Positions 6,159-9,126 of a stretch of DNA of 9,126 nt are shown here, piece by piece. This stretch comes from an uncultured Bacteroidales bacterium (GTDB lineage: Bacteria > Bacteroidota > Bacteroidia > Bacteroidales > P3): contig CALCUN010000104.1 of assembly GCA_937906975.1 (NCBI GenBank), positions 1-9,126 on the forward strand, read 5' to 3'. The notes under the pieces were generated by a model. That model did no database searches. It saw only the letters and a program-made list of their open reading frames with translations, and was not told where the DNA came from. The stretch's first letter is position 1; every line of letters begins with the position of its first letter. A program made the translations under genes and the position numbers.

Positions 6159-7598
6159 TTATTCCTTTTTCTTACTTATTGCCAACAACCCTAAGAAAGT
6201 AAGAAGTCCGTTTAAGACTAATAGTTCAAAGTCAAAGCTATAATTGAACCATTGTTGTGAGTTGTTGCTTAGAATGAAACAAATCACAGGCGAAAGTATG
6301 CAAACGATTGGCACAAGCTTGTCTATGACTTGTCGTTTTGTTATAATACCAAATACAAACAAGCCTAAAAGAGGTCCGTATGTGATAGAGGCAATTTGAT
6401 ACAAAATATCAATTAAGTGAGGGTCGCGATGATTTCCGTAAAAGATGATTACGCCTACAAAAATCAATGCAAAACAAATGTGAACTAAATGACGAATTTT
6501 GATTTTCTTTTTTTCGTTCCAATCTTTTCTTTGTTCAATGTTTAAAAAGTCTATGCTAAACGATGTAGTCAAAGAAGTTAAAGCTCCATCTGCCGAAGGG
6601 AAAAGTGCAGATATAAGTCCGATTATGAAAATCACTGCTGCAAAAGGACTAAGTGCGTTTAAAGCAACGTAAGGGAAAAGGTCATCGCCTTTAACCTCTA
6701 TTCCTTGATTGTGAGCAAAGATATAAAGAGCGGCACCTAAACAAAGAAACAAGAAATTGACAAAAAACAAAGTCAAAGAGAATGTAAGCATATTTTTTTG
6801 TGCCGATTTAATGTTCTTACAACTAAGATTTTTTTGCATCATTTCTTGATCTAATCCTGTCATACTAATAGTTATAAACATACCTCCAAGAATTTGTTTC
6901 CACCAACAAAGACGTGAAGAAGAGTCTGTTTCAATAAAGGTAAAATAATCGCTTTTCGTAACATTAGTCAGCATTTCGGAGAATGAAAAATTCATCTTAT
7001 CGCCTATCAAAATAAAAGAAATAACCAAGGCAGCTAACATACAAGTTGTTTGAAGGGTGTCTGTCCAAACAATAGTTTTGATTCCTCCCTTGAATGTAAA
7101 CAAAAGAATAAGGGCAAGAAAGAGAAAAACGGTTGCTTCAAACGGAATATTCCATGCACTAAAAACAAATTCGTATAAAACATAGATTACAATAAACATT
7201 CTAAGACTTGCACCGAGAGTTCTTGAAAGAAGGAAAAAGAAAGAGCCTGTTTTATGAGAGAATTTACCAAAACGACTCTCTAAGTATTTGTAAATAGAAA
7301 TCAAATTAAGCTTATAGTAAATCGGCATAAGGACAAATGAAATTACAAGATAGCCTAAGAAATATCCGAAAACGGTTAGCATATATGTAAAGCCTCTATC
7401 TTCCACCCAACCAGGCACTGACATAAATGTAACGCCACTTAAACTTGCTCCAATCATACCATAGGCTACGATAAACCAAGGAGATTTTTTGTTTCCAGAG
7501 AAAAACGAAGCACTATCAGCCTTTCGAGCTGTGATAAAGGTGATAGAGAATAATAAAATCGTATATGCGATGAAAACACCAAGTAAAATATTTGCCAT
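6159..7598 (-). CDS. Sodium:solute symporter (SSS family)
   Basis: The 479-residue inner-membrane protein has about thirteen hydrophobic segments (near 3-22, 41-60, 72-94, 119-144, 152-170, 180-198, 235-255, 272-295, 315-333, 370-388, 400-420, 428-445 and 455-473), the full LeuT-fold topology of the SSS family. Family marks are SGVTFMSVPGW (54-64), the signature-like FKGGIKTIVWTDTLQ (169-183), and PSADGALTSLTTSFSID (334-350), which matches the region holding the Na2 sodium site. The cytosolic loop near 353-369 is Lys-rich. The substrate (sugar, sialic acid, proline or other) cannot be read from the sequence and no catabolic genes are nearby. I chose the ATG ending at 7598, which gives MANILLGVFIAY; an in-frame TTG at 7649 would add 17 polar residues before the first helix and run through the promoter region. 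The gene diverges from recR. Confidence 0.9.
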   Translation of the reverse strand: MANILLGVFIAYTILLFSITFITARKADSASFFSGNKKSPWFIVAYGMIGASLSGVTFMSVPGWVEDRGFTYMLTVFGYFLGYLVISFVLMPIYYKLNLISIYKYLESRFGKFSHKTGSFFFLLSRTLGASLRMFIVIYVLYEFVFSAWNIPFEATVFLFLALILLFTFKGGIKTIVWTDTLQTTCMLAALVISFILIGDKMNFSFSEMLTNVTKSDYFTFIETDSSSRLCWWKQILGGMFITISMTGLDQEMMQKNLSCKNIKSAQKNMLTFSLTLFFVNFLFLCLGAALYIFAHNQGIEVKGDDLFPYVALNALSPFAAVIFIIGLISALFPSADGALTSLTTSFSIDFLNIEQRKDWNEKKKIKIRHLVHICFALIFVGVIIFYGNHRDPHLIDILYQIASITYGPLLGLFVFGIITKRQVIDKLVPIVCILSPVICFILSNNSQQWFNYSFDFELLVLNGLLTFLGLLAISKKKE

Positions 7599-7623
7599 AG
7601 TATTTGATTTTTTTGTAATTTTG
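7591..7623 (+). promoter_or_regulatory. Promoter for recR
   Basis: TAATTTTG at 7616-7623 matches the -7 consensus TAnnTTTG exactly, and TTTG at 7591-7594 is a -33 element at the ideal 21-base spacing. Transcription would start near 7630, giving a leader of about 26 bases. The -33 element lies inside the first codons of the divergent symporter gene. Confidence 0.7.
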
Positions 7624-7637
7624 CTCTTATTTGACTG

Positions 7638-7645
7638 CAAATTTA
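7638..7645 (-). promoter_or_regulatory. Possible -7 element for the symporter gene
   Basis: Read on the minus strand, 7645-7638 is TAAATTTG, an exact TAnnTTTG match, about 40 bases before the chosen ATG. A second exact match, TATATTTG, lies at 7654-7647. Neither has a TTTG at the expected -33 distance, so the choice between them is open. Confidence 0.4.
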
Positions 7646-7655
7646 ACAAATATAT

Positions 7656-8270
7656 ATGGAATATACCTCTTTAATATTGGAAAATGCTGTGAACGAACTA
7701 GCAAAACTACCAGGCGTAGGACAACGCACAGCCTTACGTTTCGCATTACACCTTTTAAAACAAAACGAAGACAATACATTGCAATTAGCCAAAAGTTTAG
7801 TGGATTTAGTTAATGAAATAAAGCATTGTAAGCGTTGTAATAATCTTTCGGATAATGATTTGTGTTCTATTTGTGCAAATCCTCAACGTCAAAACGATAC
7901 AATATGTGTTGTAGAGAATATAAGAGAGGTTATGGCCATTGAATCAACAAATCAATACAAAGGATTGTATCACGTTTTGGGAGGTGTGATTTCTCCAATA
8001 GAAGGAATAGGGGTAGGAGATATAGCAATAGAACATCTAATCAAACGCGTAGAACAAGAAAACGTGAAAGAAATAATCTTAGCCTTACCAACAACAATGG
8101 AAGGCGACACAACAAGTTTTTATATCAACAAGTTGTTAGAACCTTATAATATAAAAATATCCGCAATAGCAAGAGGAGTAGCAATAGGCGATAAAATAGA
8201 ATACGCAGACGAACAAACCCTCGCTCGTTCCATACTCAATAGAAGAGACTTTTCAGATATATATAAATAG
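7656..8270 (+). CDS. recR: Recombination mediator protein RecR
   Basis: RecR works with RecO, and with RecF where present, to load RecA on single-stranded DNA at gaps and breaks. The 204-residue product has the family's normal length and order: a helix-hairpin-helix (LAKLPGVGQRTALRFALHLL, 15-34), a four-Cys zinc finger (Cys58, Cys61, Cys70, Cys73), a Toprim domain beginning ICVVENIREVMAIE (83-96) and continuing through YHVLGGVISPIEGIG (105-119), then LPTTMEGDTTSFY (144-156) and the C-terminal ARGVAIGD...LARSILNRR. All key residues are present. The ATG at 7656 gives the usual N-terminus. It has its own promoter, diverges from the symporter gene, and is closed by a strong terminator immediately after the stop, so it is probably transcribed alone. 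Confidence 0.97.
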   Translation: MEYTSLILENAVNELAKLPGVGQRTALRFALHLLKQNEDNTLQLAKSLVDLVNEIKHCKRCNNLSDNDLCSICANPQRQNDTICVVENIREVMAIESTNQYKGLYHVLGGVISPIEGIGVGDIAIEHLIKRVEQENVKEIILALPTTMEGDTTSFYINKLLEPYNIKISAIARGVAIGDKIEYADEQTLARSILNRRDFSDIYK

Positions 8271-8303
8271 AAAAAGGGAGAGTAGCTTTACTCTCCCTTT
8301 TTT
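8271..8303. terminator. Bidirectional terminator between recR and the polymerase-like gene
   Basis: A perfect 14-bp stem pairs 8271-8284 (AAAAAGGGAGAGTA) with 8289-8302 (TACTCTCCCTTTTT) around the loop GCTT, with T-rich sequence after it on the plus strand and A-rich sequence before it. It begins one base after the recR stop and ends six bases before the stop of the convergent gene at 8309, so it should end transcription from both sides. Confidence 0.92.
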
Positions 8304-8308
8304 ATTGA

Positions 8309-9126
8309 TTACGCACCTTCTTTATACATCAAACTTTTAATGTCTTTTGGATGTAACATTACGCCTTTCTTATCTTTTGTCCAAATTATCTCCGATTTGC
8401 CATTTTCGTAATCTTTTACCAATATTTTTTTGCTTTCATCTTTTCTTAAATTAGATATGTATTCCTCGCCCATTCTTCTTAACTCCCTTTCACTTTCAAG
8501 AAAACTCTCCATAGCCTCTTTGCCATAAATATCCACGCTACATTCGCAATCTAAGCCCTCCTCCTTATAAACTTCTTTTAATACGTCTTTTACTATGTCT
8601 ATGCTACAATTTGCGTTTGTAGGCGTATCTAAAACAACAATAGCATCATGTATTGAAACAACCTCAAAACCCATTTCAAACAATCTTGTCAAAGCCTTTC
8701 TAAATAACTTACTTTCCAATGACATTAACTTGTGAGCAAGCACAGTTCTTTCTTCTTTTACAATATATTCTTTGTAGCTCATAATATGCGAAAATACATT
8801 TGGAAATTCTTCCTTGAATTGTTTAGCATATTTATACTCTTTGTAGTTTTCGTCTTTCTCATGTTGTTTACTATAAAAAACCTGTGCAAATCTTGTTATT
8901 TTCGCGTCTTGTCTTGTTATATAATATTCTCCTATTTTACCATTATCTTCTTCCAAAGTCTTATCCCAAAATAGACCATTAGATGTTAGATAAATGTATT
9001 TTAACACATCAAGAGGAATTTTCTTTACTTTTTCAATTTCAAAAGGGGTTAAATTATTATCTTTCAATGTATTATAAACATTAAGTTGATTATAATAATT
9101 ATTGTATTTAATATTATTTATATTAT
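8309..9126 (-). CDS. C-terminal part of a diverged family A polymerase-like protein (5' end outside window)
   Basis: The frame is open from the stop at 8309 to the window edge, so about 272 C-terminal residues are visible and the start lies beyond 9126. A TTG at 9065-9067 is in frame but unlikely to be the start. Numbering from that TTG, RQDAKITRFAQVFYSK (52-67) resembles motif B of family A DNA polymerases and T7-like RNA polymerases (R-x3-K-x3-F...Y, then SK as in T7 RNA polymerase YGSK). LAHKLMSLESKLFRKALTRLF (110-130) matches the helix that precedes motif C, and VVSIHDAIVV (136-145) matches motif C (HDE or HDS). Spacing from B to C is shorter than in Pol I. The last 70 residues are charged and unrecognised. 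The edge-proximal segment is rich in Asn and Tyr. Such proteins are typical of phages and mobile elements; the activity is inferred. Confidence 0.6.
   Translation of the reverse strand, partial: NINNIKYNNYYNQLNVYNTLKDNNLTPFEIEKVKKIPLDVLKYIYLTSNGLFWDKTLEEDNGKIGEYYITRQDAKITRFAQVFYSKQHEKDENYKEYKYAKQFKEEFPNVFSHIMSYKEYIVKEERTVLAHKLMSLESKLFRKALTRLFEMGFEVVSIHDAIVVLDTPTNANCSIDIVKDVLKEVYKEEGLDCECSVDIYGKEAMESFLESERELRRMGEEYISNLRKDESKKILVKDYENGKSEIIWTKDKKGVMLHPKDIKSLMYKEGA

Noticed and set aside
7599..7649. TTG start at 7649 for the symporter
   Set aside because: It adds 17 polar residues before the first membrane helix and would cover the divergent promoter region; the ATG ending at 7598 is typical of the family.
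9065..9067. TTG as the true start of the polymerase-like gene
   Set aside because: The frame continues without a stop to the window edge and motif A is missing, so the protein most likely begins outside the window.

Overview
The window looks like a chromosomal segment of a low-GC member of the Bacteroidota, probably Bacteroidales. The clues are promoters with the Bacteroidota -7 consensus TAnnTTTG (before 380 and in the gap before recR), very short leaders without clear Shine-Dalgarno sites, family-typical proteins (DUF2795 and DUF4199 types), and a RecR that closely resembles Bacteroides RecR as I remember it. No rRNA, tRNA, CRISPR array, insertion sequence or complete mobile element is visible.

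Left part (1-363): a small acidic DUF2795-type gene, complete except for the first base of its start codon, ends at a strong hairpin terminator. The gap after it holds four copies of one 8-mer in alternating orientation and then a promoter.

Operon (380-5038, + strand): six genes packed with gaps of 1-8 bases or overlaps of 4 and 17 bases. They encode a DUF4199 membrane protein, a polyprenyl-phosphate-type GT2 glycosyltransferase with two C-terminal membrane helices, sedoheptulose-7-phosphate isomerase GmhA, a HAD phosphatase resembling GmhB but lacking its zinc loop, an exported MORN/YwqK-repeat protein, and an MnmA-type tRNA 2-thiouridylase with an altered PP-loop. The first five fit an envelope or heptose-glycan theme; mnmA is a tRNA-modification gene at the end of the same unit.

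Minus-strand block (5048-7598): a stand-alone YhcG/DUF1016 PDDEXK nuclease meets mnmA tail to tail with 9 bases between stops. Upstream of it lies a 13-helix sodium:solute symporter. The symporter diverges from recR (7656-8270, + strand) over a 57-base gap with candidate promoters for both; the recR -33 element lies inside the start of the symporter gene.

Right end (8271-9126): a strong bidirectional terminator separates recR from a minus-strand gene that runs off the window. Its product carries what look like motifs B and C of a family A DNA polymerase / T7-like RNA polymerase palm-fingers module in very diverged form. This is the least ordinary item here and suggests a mobile-element or phage-derived gene.
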